From Alteromonas naphthalenivorans (lineage in GTDB: Bacteria > Pseudomonadota > Gammaproteobacteria > Enterobacterales > Alteromonadaceae): DNA of 64,000 nt. Position 1 is the first letter of the stretch. Every line of letters starts with the position of its first letter. Below the pieces are notes generated by a model. That model searched no databases and had not been told where the DNA came from. It saw only the letters and a program-made list of their open reading frames with translations. Location of the stretch: positions 4,030,001 through 4,094,000 of the forward strand of contig NC_015554.1 in assembly GCF_000213655.1 (NCBI RefSeq). Direction: 5' to 3'. Both the position numbers and the translations under genes were made by a program. Positions 1 to 8,522 of the stretch are shown piece by piece.

Positions 1-9
1 TTAGTTAAA

Positions 10-1041
10 TCAATAGATGCCAAGGTAACTGTGTAACGGTTCTTCATCAGCAGAAATCAGAAATGCTGGTGAACCTGATGATTTATTGATTAGTGTAATG
101 TTTGTGTAGCCGGGTACAGATACAGTATCCTTTTCAATCCATTCGATAGTATTTGAATTATCTACAACGACCTGTCCATCGCCTTCAACTACATGGAATA
201 TACATGCAGTGGTTCGTTTGGGCAGTGTGATGGTCTCTCCTGGGCGTAGCATGATTGCTCCAAATCCTATACTGGGAAATAAACTTTTTCCTGTTTCGGG
301 GTTGATATAGCTGATACGTAACAGCCCCTCAGAATAAATTTTTGACATTTCAACCAGGCAATTTCGAGTTTTGTCCCAGGGATAACGAAGCATTGGGGCT
401 GGCGACTTTTCTCGAGAATAGTTTATGCTGGGTACAATGCCTGCTGCGCTGTATTCGGCAAATGATTTATCAGATGGCCGTTTGTTAGGTTGTGGTTCGC
501 CTTCTATAGCCCAAGAGCTTTCAAGGTAGTAGCAAAGGGGTAGATCAAGCACATCTAACCATACAATAGGCCCGTCCCCCTCGTGGTGATGTTCGTGCCA
601 CATACCTGAGGGTGTCAAAATAAGGTCCCCTCGGTCCATACGACATGGTTCGCCGTTTACGGTGGTGTAGGCACCTTCTCCCTCAACAATTATTCTCACA
701 GCGTTTGGTGTATGTCTGTGGTTCGGCGCAGTTTCACCAGGAAGAATTAATTGCATGCCCATATAAATACTGGGAGTCGCTTGCATGTTAGTTAAACCAT
801 GCCCTGGATTGGCTAACACTAGTACCCGACGTTCAGCTTTTTCCATGGGAGTAAGTTCGCCAGCTTTTAACAATAAGGGGCGTAGCGTTTCAAAATCCCA
901 GTTTAGTGATGTTGTTTTACGAGATGGCACATTATATGGCAATACCGCTCGCATGCTTGGCCATAGAGGAACCAGATTTTTAGACTCTAATTGATCGCGA
1001 TAATCTTTTGGAAGCTCTTCAAGTGTTCCTAAAGTTTGCAT
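10..1041 (-). CDS. nagI: gentisate 1,2-dioxygenase
   Basis: This protein of 343 aa is a bicupin Fe(II) dioxygenase that opens the gentisate ring to maleylpyruvate in the cytoplasm. The first cupin carries the metal-binding stretch HRHTPNAVRIIVEGEG (about residues 107-122), and a second cupin follows in the C-terminal half. The length fits the family (about 340-370 aa). The ATG at 1041 has a strong ribosome site (AAGGAG) 7 bases upstream. The maleylpyruvate isomerase-like gene lies 58 bases upstream on the same strand, and salicylate 5-hydroxylase genes are nearby, so gentisate rather than homogentisate is the likely substrate. Salicylate 1,2-dioxygenases belong to the same family, but the adjacent 5-hydroxylase argues for gentisate. 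Confidence 0.9.
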   Translation of the reverse strand: MQTLGTLEELPKDYRDQLESKNLVPLWPSMRAVLPYNVPSRKTTSLNWDFETLRPLLLKAGELTPMEKAERRVLVLANPGHGLTNMQATPSIYMGMQLILPGETAPNHRHTPNAVRIIVEGEGAYTTVNGEPCRMDRGDLILTPSGMWHEHHHEGDGPIVWLDVLDLPLCYYLESSWAIEGEPQPNKRPSDKSFAEYSAAGIVPSINYSREKSPAPMLRYPWDKTRNCLVEMSKIYSEGLLRISYINPETGKSLFPSIGFGAIMLRPGETITLPKRTTACIFHVVEGDGQVVVDNSNTIEWIEKDTVSVPGYTNITLINKSSGSPAFLISADEEPLHSYLGIY

Positions 1042-1099
1042 TGTTTACTCCTTATTAAGGACACAAAGATTTCTGATATTAAGAGAACAGCTTCATCTA

Positions 1100-1741
1100 T
1101 TAATCAGAAAAATCGGGTTGATTTTTTGGTGCTGCCTGTTGGAATTGCGGTTGTGATATACAATGTTGATAAACACGCATAACTTTCTCGAATGATGATA
1201 GATCACAGTTAAAACGGAGAGCATTGGCAACCTGGGGTACTAAACAACAGTCGGCAAGGGTTGGTGAGCTACCAAAGCAGTAGGGGCCCTCACCATATTT
1301 TTCGAGTAGCGCTTCAACAGCTGAAAACCCCTCTGCAACCCAATGTTGATACCATGCGTTCTTCTGATCCTCTGTAATTTTTAGCTCATTCTTTAAGTAG
1401 CCGAGGATCTTTAAATTATTTACCGGGTGCATGTCACAAGCAATTGCGTTTGAAAGTTCTAAAACACGGGCCTTCGCTTTTGGGTCTTTAGGGATTAATA
1501 ATGGCGATGGCTGCAAGTCATCTAAGTATTGGATAACGGCAAGCGACTGGGTTAACTGAAACTCGTCGTCTGCGATAAGAACAGGCACCCCCTTAGACTT
1601 GTTTAACTTGAGATATTCAGGAGATGCTTGCTCTCCTATCCGTATATTTACACCCTTGTATTCGTAAGCAATACCCTTGATAGCTAGTGCTATACGTACG
1701 CGATAAGATGTTGAACTATTGAAGAAACTGTAAAGCTGCAT
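1100..1741 (-). CDS. nagL: maleylpyruvate isomerase, zeta-class GST (NagL/MaiA-like)
   Basis: The product (213 aa) is a zeta-class glutathione transferase that should isomerise maleylpyruvate to fumarylpyruvate using glutathione. The N-terminal thioredoxin-like domain has the zeta signature SSTSYRVRIAL near residue 8 and the GSH-binding VPVLI and QSLAVIQYL stretches. An all-helical C-terminal domain with LADCCLVPQ follows. The reading frame extends 30 codons further upstream, but the ATG at 1741 fits the family N-terminus (MQLYSFF) and has AGGGG just upstream. It is probably co-transcribed with the gentisate dioxygenase. Sequence alone does not separate it from maleylacetoacetate isomerase (tyrosine pathway); the gentisate context favours maleylpyruvate. 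Confidence 0.85.
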   Translation of the reverse strand: MQLYSFFNSSTSYRVRIALAIKGIAYEYKGVNIRIGEQASPEYLKLNKSKGVPVLIADDEFQLTQSLAVIQYLDDLQPSPLLIPKDPKAKARVLELSNAIACDMHPVNNLKILGYLKNELKITEDQKNAWYQHWVAEGFSAVEALLEKYGEGPYCFGSSPTLADCCLVPQVANALRFNCDLSSFEKVMRVYQHCISQPQFQQAAPKNQPDFSD

Positions 1742-1769
1742 AAAGACCCCTATTACATAATTAGTCAGG

Positions 1770-1831
1770 TCACTAAGTGATAGCTGTATTTTGTAATAGC
1801 TTACATATAACGACAAATGATATATAATCAT
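1770..1831. promoter_or_regulatory. palindromes in the divergent nagL / LysR promoter region
   Basis: The gap between the two divergent genes contains two perfect short palindromes, TCACTAAGTGA (1770-1780) and ATGATATATAATCAT (1817-1831). LysR-type regulators commonly bind interrupted palindromes in such gaps, so these are candidate operators for the regulator starting at 1859. The assignment is inference. Confidence 0.35.
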
Positions 1832-1858
1832 TGATGTATATCACTAATGGTATGTTGT

Positions 1859-2785
1859 ATGGATTGGTCACGACATTTAAAGCTAAAGCATATAAGCCTG
1901 CTCATTCATTTAAACGAGTCAAAAAGCTTAAGCAAGACAGCGAACGCGTTTTACACTACTCAGCCTGCGTTATCACGCTGGTTAAAAGAGCTCGAACAGG
2001 ATGTAGGGGGAGTGCTTTTTGAGCGAAAGGCGAGGGGCTTACAAGTTACATTATTAGGCGAATTACTGCTGGAACACGCCATTCGAATTCAAGCAGAAAT
2101 AGAGCGCGCACAAGAAAATATCAGTGCAGCGAAAAATGGTTCAGGCAGAACCATAGCAATTGGAACCTCGCCAGCATCAGCGCCAAGTTTCGTACCAACA
2201 GCGATTGCGAAGTTTCTTAAATTACACCCACAAGCCAGTGTCCGCGTGCAAGAAAGTACAATGAATATTTTATTGTCTCAATTAGCTCGAGGTGATTTAG
2301 ACGTAGTCGTTGGACGTTTGGATAATTACCAACCCAGCTCTAAGTTTCGTAATGAACATCTTTACAGTGAGAATATTTGCATCGTGTCCCGGCCTGGCCA
2401 CCCTTTAACACAAAAGAAAACGTTATATTGGGATGACCTGTTAATGTTCGACTGGATAGTTTGGCCTGATGGATCACCTATCCGGCGTAAGTTTGATGCA
2501 TCTTTGACTCTCGCGGGGCAAAAACCTCCCACGTACAGGGTTGAATCCTCGTCTCAGGTCGCTAATCTTTGGTTACTGCAGCATTCGAATATGTTGTCCG
2601 TTGCGTCAGAAGAAGTCGCAAATCATTTTAAACGTAGAGGTCTTATGGAGCCCTTGAATATTGACGTCGCTGGAGACGATGGCTCTGTTGGTATGTGCTG
2701 GCGAGATGAGGTTGTCGATGATAAAGCCGTCGAAGCCCTTTTAGAGTGTTTCCGCAAAGCTAGTTGTTCATTAAATGAAGACTGA
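1859..2785 (+). CDS. LysR-family transcriptional regulator
   Basis: The product (308 aa) has an N-terminal winged helix-turn-helix (LSKTANAFYTTQPALSRWLKELEQ, residues about 25-48) and a C-terminal periplasmic-binding-protein-like effector domain. The N-terminus MDWSRHLKLKHISLL is typical of the GbpR/CbbR-like branch, so ATG 1859 is preferred; an in-frame ATG also lies four codons upstream at 1847. It is transcribed away from nagL-nagI and is a natural candidate to control them. The effector cannot be read from the sequence; gentisate or a ring-cleavage product is a guess. Confidence 0.85.
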   Translation: MDWSRHLKLKHISLLIHLNESKSLSKTANAFYTTQPALSRWLKELEQDVGGVLFERKARGLQVTLLGELLLEHAIRIQAEIERAQENISAAKNGSGRTIAIGTSPASAPSFVPTAIAKFLKLHPQASVRVQESTMNILLSQLARGDLDVVVGRLDNYQPSSKFRNEHLYSENICIVSRPGHPLTQKKTLYWDDLLMFDWIVWPDGSPIRRKFDASLTLAGQKPPTYRVESSSQVANLWLLQHSNMLSVASEEVANHFKRRGLMEPLNIDVAGDDGSVGMCWRDEVVDDKAVEALLECFRKASCSLNED

Positions 2786-2863
2786 AATAGCTTATGCCCT
2801 ATCTATCAAAATATTGTTGCAAACAAGGTGCATGAAACTGAGCGAGCGTTTAATTAAATGCGA

Positions 2864-3772
2864 CTAATTTGACGGGATAATGTCATATAACACGTTTCTC
2901 AACCACATATTGCCACTGTCCTGATGGTAACGTTTGTGCCAAAACAGATTGATTTGGGCTGGGGGAATTTCTACAGGATGTTCTCGTACCTCCAGACCGA
3001 GGCTGTCTTTTGTGGTCATGGCCAATGTTTCTGGAACTGTTGCAATAAGATCTGTTTGAGCAACTATATAAGGTGCTGACATGAAATTTGGAAGCTGTAA
3101 TCGTATAACTCTGGCTATACCACTTTTTTTAAGGCATTTCTCAACGCCCACATGACCTGTGTCCTTGGCTTCGATAACTATATGCTCGGCTTCAGCAAAA
3201 CGTTCTAAACTAAATTCTCCTTTACTTAGTGGATGACCTTTGCGCATTAAACATACATACCGTTGCTCAAACAACCGACGTTGATAAAACCCAGCCTCTA
3301 ACTGCGGAATAAGGCCTAATGCCAGATCCATGTTGCCTGACTCAAGGTCATCTCTTAGCGAGCCGTCAGCTTCTCTAACAGTACTGATTGATACAGTTGG
3401 AGCATGTTTCGCAAGGTAGTCCAGTAGTCGCGGAAGAATATACATTTCGCCTAAATCTGTCATGACAACTTTAAACATCCTGCTGCTGTCGTTGGGATCA
3501 AACTTATCTTGAAAGTTGATTCCATCATGAAGAGTGCTTAATCCCTGGCTTATAGAATAATAAATGTTGTCAGAGAACGGAGTTGGCCGCATACCTCTTG
3601 CTGTACGCTCAAATAGTTCATCATTAAATAGTCGCCTTAATCTGCCAATAGCGTGACTCACAGCAGGCTGAGATAAGTTGAGTTGCTCTGCTACTACTCC
3701 TGTTTTGCGCTCCTTATACATTAGCTGAAATATTACAAGTAGATTTAAATCGACGTCTTGAAGCTCAATCAT
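2864..3772 (-). CDS. LysR-family regulator, NahR/NagR-like salicylate sensor
   Basis: This protein of 302 aa resembles NahR/NagR along its whole length: N-terminal DVDLNLLVIFQLM and LSQPAVSHAIGRLRR (HTH), the effector-domain start MTDLGEMYILPRLLDYLA, RRLFEQRYVCLMRKGHP, QTDLIATVPETLA and the C-terminal INLFWHKRYHQD. NahR activates naphthalene and salicylate operons in response to salicylate. It is divergent from nagG with a 158-bp gap holding LysR-type sites, the standard arrangement for a regulator of the neighbouring operon. It probably controls nagGH-nagAb and, through a shared upstream motif, also nagAa. Confidence 0.88.
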   Translation of the reverse strand: MIELQDVDLNLLVIFQLMYKERKTGVVAEQLNLSQPAVSHAIGRLRRLFNDELFERTARGMRPTPFSDNIYYSISQGLSTLHDGINFQDKFDPNDSSRMFKVVMTDLGEMYILPRLLDYLAKHAPTVSISTVREADGSLRDDLESGNMDLALGLIPQLEAGFYQRRLFEQRYVCLMRKGHPLSKGEFSLERFAEAEHIVIEAKDTGHVGVEKCLKKSGIARVIRLQLPNFMSAPYIVAQTDLIATVPETLAMTTKDSLGLEVREHPVEIPPAQINLFWHKRYHQDSGNMWLRNVLYDIIPSN

Positions 3773-3782
3773 AATTCACAAC

Positions 3783-3825
3783 ATATTAGTCTGGTTAATA
3801 TCGTTTATTAGTCACATTAGCTTTC
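3783..3825 (+). promoter_or_regulatory. candidate NahR-like operator upstream of nagG
   Basis: An interrupted palindrome, ATATTA-gtctgg-TTAATAT (3783-3801), fits the T-N11-A form of LysR-type sites. It overlaps a 31-nt block (3795-3825) that matches 25 of 31 positions of a block at 8553-8523 upstream of the ferredoxin reductase gene, in the same orientation to the gene. Similar words (TTAATATCGTT, TTAATATCATT) recur at 3795 and 3826. Confidence 0.55.
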
Positions 3826-3930
3826 TTAATATCATTACTGAATTTATAGTCGCAGGCAACTTATTTGGTTAATGAATTGTTATTTCTGTTGCTTTCAAAG
3901 CGGTACACCTAACACAAAGAGGAGAGTCAT

Positions 3931-5184
3931 GTGAATAATCAAGAACTCTTAAGCGAAACAGAGTGGAAGTTTGACGATACAAGTAAAATTCCATTCTGGG
4001 CATATACCAATAAAGGTATATACGAGAAAGAGCTTAAAAATATCTTTTACAAAAAACACTGGTGTTATGTTGGTCTTGAAGCAGAAATACCTGAACCAGG
4101 TGACTTTAAACGTACCGTGATCGGCGAGCGTTCTGTAATTATGGTGCGTAACGAGCAAGGCGAAATTCATGTTGTAGAGAATATTTGTGCTCACAGAGGG
4201 ATGCGATTTTGCCGTAAGAAACATGGTAATGCACAGAGCTTTGTATGCCCGTATCACCAGTGGAATTATACGTTAGAAGGTGATTTGCAGGGTGTTCCAT
4301 TTCGCCGTGGTGTTAAGCAGGATGGTCAAGTAAAGGGCGGAATGCCAAAAGACTTTAAACCAAAAGAACATGGCTTAACTCAGCTAAAGGTTGCTCAACG
4401 AGGTGGGGTTGTTTTCGCCAGTTTTGATCATGATGTTGAGTCATTTGAAGACTTTCTTGGCCCTGAAATGTTGCACTACTTTGACCGCATGTTTAATGGA
4501 CGAAAACTGAAGGTTCTGGGATATAACAAGCAACGGATTCCGGGTAACTGGAAACTGATGATGGAAAATATCAAAGATCCTTATCACCCGGGCTTGTTGC
4601 ACACGTGGTTTGTTACTTTTGGATTATGGCGAGCAGATAATCGCTCTGAACTCAAAATGGATGAACATTATCGTCACGCGGCCATGATTTCTACCCGAGG
4701 CAGTGGTGGTAAAAATGAGCAAACTACCAACGTCAGTAGTTTCAAAGAAGAGATGCAATTGAATGATCCGCGCTTTTTGGATGTGCAGCCTGAAGAATGG
4801 TGGGATGGTCCTACAGCAGTAATGATGACAGTGTTTCCAAGCGTAATTCTACAGCAACAGGTTAACAGTGTTAGCACCAGGCATATTCAGCCTAATGGTA
4901 ATGGCTCCTTTGACTTCGTATGGACTCACTTTGGCTACGAGGATGATACTCCTGAGTTAACGGAGCGACGGTTACGGCAAGCTAACTTATTTGGTCCTGC
5001 AGGATTTGTCTCAGCTGATGACGGTGAAGTTATCGAGTTTTCGCAAGAGGGCTTTGAAGCTAAAAAAGACTATCAAACTCTGGTTGAGTTAGGGGGACGG
5101 GATATTGAGCATACTGACCATATGGTATCTGAAACTCTTATCCGAGGTATGTACGATTATTGGCGCAAGCAGATGGGGGTTTAA
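3931..5184 (+). CDS. nagG: salicylate 5-hydroxylase, large oxygenase subunit
   Basis: This Rieske non-haem iron oxygenase alpha subunit (417 aa) should hydroxylate salicylate to gentisate with the beta subunit and an electron-transfer chain. The [2Fe-2S] Rieske motif is CAHRGMRFCR...CPYHQW (residues about 89-113). The catalytic domain has the mononuclear iron ligands in ENIKDPYHPGLLHTWF (about 212-227). The sequence is very close to NagG of naphthalene degraders, including RIPGNWKLM, VILQQQVNSVSTRHIQ and GPAGFVSADDGEV. The start is GTG 3931 with GGAG six bases upstream; the ATG two bases earlier is immediately followed by a stop. nagH begins directly after the stop codon. Confidence 0.92.
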   Translation: MNNQELLSETEWKFDDTSKIPFWAYTNKGIYEKELKNIFYKKHWCYVGLEAEIPEPGDFKRTVIGERSVIMVRNEQGEIHVVENICAHRGMRFCRKKHGNAQSFVCPYHQWNYTLEGDLQGVPFRRGVKQDGQVKGGMPKDFKPKEHGLTQLKVAQRGGVVFASFDHDVESFEDFLGPEMLHYFDRMFNGRKLKVLGYNKQRIPGNWKLMMENIKDPYHPGLLHTWFVTFGLWRADNRSELKMDEHYRHAAMISTRGSGGKNEQTTNVSSFKEEMQLNDPRFLDVQPEEWWDGPTAVMMTVFPSVILQQQVNSVSTRHIQPNGNGSFDFVWTHFGYEDDTPELTERRLRQANLFGPAGFVSADDGEVIEFSQEGFEAKKDYQTLVELGGRDIEHTDHMVSETLIRGMYDYWRKQMGV

Positions 5185-5187
5185 GTG

Positions 5188-5658
5188 ATGACTACAGAAC
5201 TTTACTTAAAATTGACCCAGTTCTATCAGGATTATGCAGCGAGTATTGACCTGGAAGAGTGGGATAGCTGGTTTAACATGTTTACAGATGATTGTATTTA
5301 TAAAATTCAATCGCGCGAAAATTACGATCGAGATTTGCCTATGGCTGCTTTGTCTCTAGAGGGTAAAGGCATGCTAAAAGATCGTATATATGGTGTTACA
5401 GAAACCATTTTTCATGACCCATACATGCAGAAACATGTCGTTTCAGCCCCAAGAGTGATTAGTAGCAGTGAAGACTTTATTGATGCTCAGGCCAATTACT
5501 CTGTATTTAGAACTAAGAATGACGGTATAGCGGAGGTTTTCAATGTTGGGCGGTATGTTGATCGCTTCGTCATTGATGGTGACTCTCTGGTATTGCAATC
5601 CCGAGTCTGCGTTTTTGACAATGACATGATTCTCAACTCTCTGATATATCCGATATGA
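5188..5658 (+). CDS. nagH: salicylate 5-hydroxylase, small oxygenase subunit
   Basis: The product (156 aa) is the beta subunit of an aromatic-ring hydroxylase, of the NTF2-like alpha+beta barrel family (SnoaL-like cone fold), a structural partner of NagG. Typical stretches are FYQDYAASIDLEEWDSWFNMFTDD cut at about residues 11-34 and SRENYDRDLPMAALSLEG. The length matches NagH (about 160 aa). A GTG codon at 5185 directly after the nagG stop could also serve, but the ATG at 5188 is preferred. The gene sits between the alpha subunit and the ferredoxin with nearly no gaps, so the three are almost surely co-translated. Confidence 0.9.
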   Translation: MTTELYLKLTQFYQDYAASIDLEEWDSWFNMFTDDCIYKIQSRENYDRDLPMAALSLEGKGMLKDRIYGVTETIFHDPYMQKHVVSAPRVISSSEDFIDAQANYSVFRTKNDGIAEVFNVGRYVDRFVIDGDSLVLQSRVCVFDNDMILNSLIYPI

Positions 5659-5666
5659 GGTGAAAC

Positions 5667-5981
5667 ATGAGTAATAGTTGGATACCTGTAGCGAATCAAG
5701 AAGATCTTATAGAAGATGATGTAATTGGTATTAATGTAAATGGGCACCCTGTTGCACTTTATTTAATTGATGGTGAGGTTTTCGCTACCGATAATGTATG
5801 CACCCACGGGCAGGCGTTGCTGAGCGATGGTTTCGTTGAAGACGGTGAAATAGAATGCCCCCTTCACCAGGGGAAGTTCTGTATCAAGTCTGGTAAGGCT
5901 ATGTGTGCACCATTAACTGAAGATATCAAAACCTATGAAACCTCTTTGGACGGTGAAAAAATTCTCGTTCGGTTTGAATAA
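5667..5981 (+). CDS. nagAb: Rieske-type [2Fe-2S] ferredoxin of salicylate 5-hydroxylase
   Basis: This small Rieske ferredoxin (104 aa) passes electrons from the flavin reductase to the oxygenase. The cluster ligands are CTHGQA (about residues 46-51) and CPLHQGKF (about 65-72), the C-x-H / C-x2-H pattern. It has the NagAb/NahAb length and the C-terminal IKTYETSLDGEKILV. GAGGTGAAAC precedes the ATG. It is the last gene before a strong terminator at 6040, which closes the nagGH-nagAb operon; the reductase is encoded separately at 7509-8456. Confidence 0.92.
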   Translation: MSNSWIPVANQEDLIEDDVIGINVNGHPVALYLIDGEVFATDNVCTHGQALLSDGFVEDGEIECPLHQGKFCIKSGKAMCAPLTEDIKTYETSLDGEKILVRFE

Positions 5982-6039
5982 GTAATTTCCTTCCCTAGAC
6001 TTTTGGACGGGAATACGAGTTTTAATCATTTTTGCCACA

Positions 6040-6077
6040 ACAGACACTCGCAGTGAAAACTGAGTGTCTGTTTTTTT
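6040..6077 (+). terminator. rho-independent terminator of nagGH-nagAb
   Basis: A perfect 10-bp stem, ACAGACACTC / GAGTGTCTGT, with a 12-base loop is followed by a run of T (6071-6077), 58 bases after the ferredoxin stop codon. Confidence 0.9.
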
Positions 6078-6220
6078 GTCACTACTGTTCTTTTTAAGAA
6101 TCAAACGCATAGCCATACTCTCAGGTACTGGCAGTGCATTGTGTTTATGAGTAAGTAATGTTTTAAGCAAATGATTGCTTTCAACTATCTACTAATGAAG
6201 ATTATTTTAAGTTGGGTGAT

Positions 6221-6560
6221 ATGAGTTTTGACCTAGAAACAGTTTTATCAGTACTTTTAGGCGGGTTTATGGTGGTTGGGTTTTTCGTCAATATACCTGC
6301 TAAAGATACTACCCGCGCACAATTTAAATTATGGGGCTACCCTGAATGGTTTCATAGTTACAGCTATTCTCGAGCTCATAGCTGCAGGCCTGATTTTTTA
6401 TCAAGGAACACGTTTATATGGCTCAGCATTAGCAACTGTCATTATGATATTTGCTGTTGTAACACTCTGGCGGCATAAGGAGTTTGCCCATTCAATTCCG
6501 GCTGTGATAGCACTCATCTTGCTAGTGTTGCTTTGTTTCGTCGTTATTGTAACCCCTTAG
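6221..6560 (+). pseudogene. DoxX-like small membrane protein, frameshifted
   Basis: Two overlapping frames together encode a DoxX-like four-helix membrane protein of about 112 aa. Frame one gives MSFDLETVLSVLLGGFMVVG and QFKLWGYPEWF; the other continues with VTAILELIAAGLIFYQGTRL and two further hydrophobic helices. The family's WGYPxWF-x-VT-x-LE motif is split at about position 6353, where removing one base restores a single frame. The break may be a true mutation or a sequencing error. Membrane DoxX-like proteins often lie next to oxidoreductase or catabolic genes, but their role here is unknown. Confidence 0.6.
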
Positions 6561-7508
6561 TATTTTTGTCGGTGTATGGAATCAAAATCGACAATCCAGA
6601 AAGGCTGGCCTGCTGTTTTATGACATCGCAACCCACATCAAACTGCTAGAGAAGTTCTGGCTGACAATATACGTAACCGTTCACCAGGTTCCTGTTGATT
6701 GAGCTTGCCAGACTGCCCAAATGGCTCTAGGCAATGTAAAAAGCAATCATCGAAGCCACCTGATGTCAGCAATTTCGAATACGTTAAGTACGTGATCGAA
6801 ATACTCTAGGTAGGCTTTACAACTCCGCAGACCGACTAAATCAGAGCAATCGTGATTCTTAAAGCCGTCTACAAATGGTTTTGTAGGCTGCCAGTATCTT
6901 TTCAGCTTCCTGTTCGCAAACGCTAATTCTTTCCGCAATAGTAGTTCATCAGCTCTATCCTTACCGGAGCAAGAGTAGTCTACAATGGTCAAAATTTTGT
7001 AGGACAGTACAGTGACGATGCTAAAAAGTGGATCACTCTCCTTCAAGACACCTTGTCTGATATCGAGACTTCCTAGGATGTATACATTTTGGATAATGTA
7101 GATTCTTATCTAGAGAAAGATCCGTTCGGACGTAAATATTGTGCTAAGAATCTCCTAGACGTTGAATCTCATATTTTAAAAGAGGTCGAAAGCTCGCCAA
7201 GTGTTGTCCTGCCGGATGACTTAAAAAATAATCTCGAACGTGAAATTCTGGATTATTATAACTATTTATTATCCAGCAATGACCTCAGCCAAGATATGTC
7301 GGTTCCAAATTAGGTTTTGGAAATAGATGAATTTTCTTATCTGAAAGAAACTGATTAAACAACATTATTGACATTCTCCCTTCATCCAAACTCCAATCAG
7401 GAATGGGTTCCTTAAGCTGCTTTTGCAGCTTTGGAAGAGAATAGCTTGACTAAGGCTCGGCCAATTAACGGTTACAATTACCGGAGCCTTTAGACTTACT
7501 TTAAGCTA
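6561..7508. other. 948-bp stretch with no convincing intact gene; decayed frame at 6945-7316
   Basis: No confident gene is visible. On the plus strand one frame reads protein-like from 6945, including QYSDDAKKWITLLQDTLSD, meets an amber stop at 7074-7076, and then continues in the same frame to 7316 as an acidic 79-codon stretch (LDNVDSYLEKDPFGRKYC). This may be a gene inactivated by one stop. A hairpin AAGCTGC-ttt-GCAGCTT-like structure lies near 7412-7428, and an imperfect GGCTC/GAGCC pair at about 7453-7492 may end the reductase transcript. No relative was recognised. Confidence 0.35.
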
Positions 7509-8456
7509 TCAATCGCCTGTTGCATAAAATGCATCAGCATAAACATTAGCGAGAGTTGCGTTTTTTTCAACAACTAATGCTTGAGCAGCCTCAACCATCG
7601 GCGGGGGGCCCGCAAGGTAGATTCGCCAGTCTGCAAAAGTGTCAAAATCGTCTTTTACTATGTCGGTTACAAACCCTTGTGCATAACTGGACTCATCGCC
7701 TGATTCACTGATTACTATTTTGTAGCTGAAGTTCTTATATTCATTGCTAAGGCGCTCTAGAATGTCTATTCCATAAACATCTTTTATGGTTCGAACGCCA
7801 AAGTAAAAAAATACGTCATTTTGTAAACCCGCTTCCAGAGCGCCTCTAGCAACAGATAGCATTGGTGCGAACCCAGTTCCTCCTGCGATGCACAAAATGG
7901 GATCGCTGTTAGCCTTACGTAGATATGAGGCACCTCTAGGCCCAGCCACTTTCACTTTATCGCCAACTCGTAAAGTCTCAGCGAGTTTAGGAGTCACTCG
8001 GCCCCCAGGAACGATACGGATATGAAACTCTAGTTCATCGTCCTGGTCCAATCCCGCCATTGAATAGGGGCGCTTTGCATCTGGCGCAAATTCCAATAAA
8101 GCATATTGTCCGGCAGTAAATTCTAATGGCTTATTGGTTTTCAACTTTATTTTAATTATGTCGTGGGTCTGCTGCTCAATGCTTGTAACCGTGCCCTTTA
8201 ATTTTTTCGCCGGATGAGTAACAATTTCGTCGACTTCCGGGATTTCTATTGAACAGTCAGTTTCTAATTGAGTCATGCACGCTAGCACTTTACTGCCAGC
8301 GTTACTTGCCGATGTTAACGTGCACTGGCAGGTATTGCACTGTCCAGACATGCAACTGTATGAAATTGGAATATCATTTGCTAGAAGAGATTCCAGCAAG
8401 TTTGAGCCTGCCTCAACATTTATGTCTTTATTTAATGGGGATACAGTAACTCTCAT
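7509..8456 (-). CDS. nagAa: NADH:ferredoxin reductase of salicylate 5-hydroxylase
   Basis: This flavoprotein (315 aa) takes electrons from NAD(P)H to the NagAb ferredoxin. The N-terminal plant-type [2Fe-2S] domain has SCMSGQCNTCQC (residues 34-45) and a further Cys at 60. The FAD domain has RPYSMAG (about 133-139), and the NAD domain has CIAGGTGFAPMLS (about 189-201) and ends with YADAFY. It resembles NagAa/NahAa throughout but is about 13 residues shorter, the loss lying between the third and fourth cluster cysteines. A GAGG ribosome site precedes ATG 8456. It is oriented opposite to nagGH-nagAb and probably shares their regulator. Confidence 0.9.
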   Translation of the reverse strand: MRVTVSPLNKDINVEAGSNLLESLLANDIPISYSCMSGQCNTCQCTLTSASNAGSKVLACMTQLETDCSIEIPEVDEIVTHPAKKLKGTVTSIEQQTHDIIKIKLKTNKPLEFTAGQYALLEFAPDAKRPYSMAGLDQDDELEFHIRIVPGGRVTPKLAETLRVGDKVKVAGPRGASYLRKANSDPILCIAGGTGFAPMLSVARGALEAGLQNDVFFYFGVRTIKDVYGIDILERLSNEYKNFSYKIVISESGDESSYAQGFVTDIVKDDFDTFADWRIYLAGPPPMVEAAQALVVEKNATLANVYADAFYATGD

Positions 8457-8522
8457 GGCAACCTCTGTACTTAAAATTGTGTATTGCGTAAACCTTGAGT
8501 GTACTGAGTCATCTATAATTTA

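Noticed and set aside
6747..7046. Minus-strand 99-codon frame in the gap between nagAb and nagAa
   Set aside because: There is no family resemblance and no convincing start, and it overlaps the better plus-strand decayed frame.
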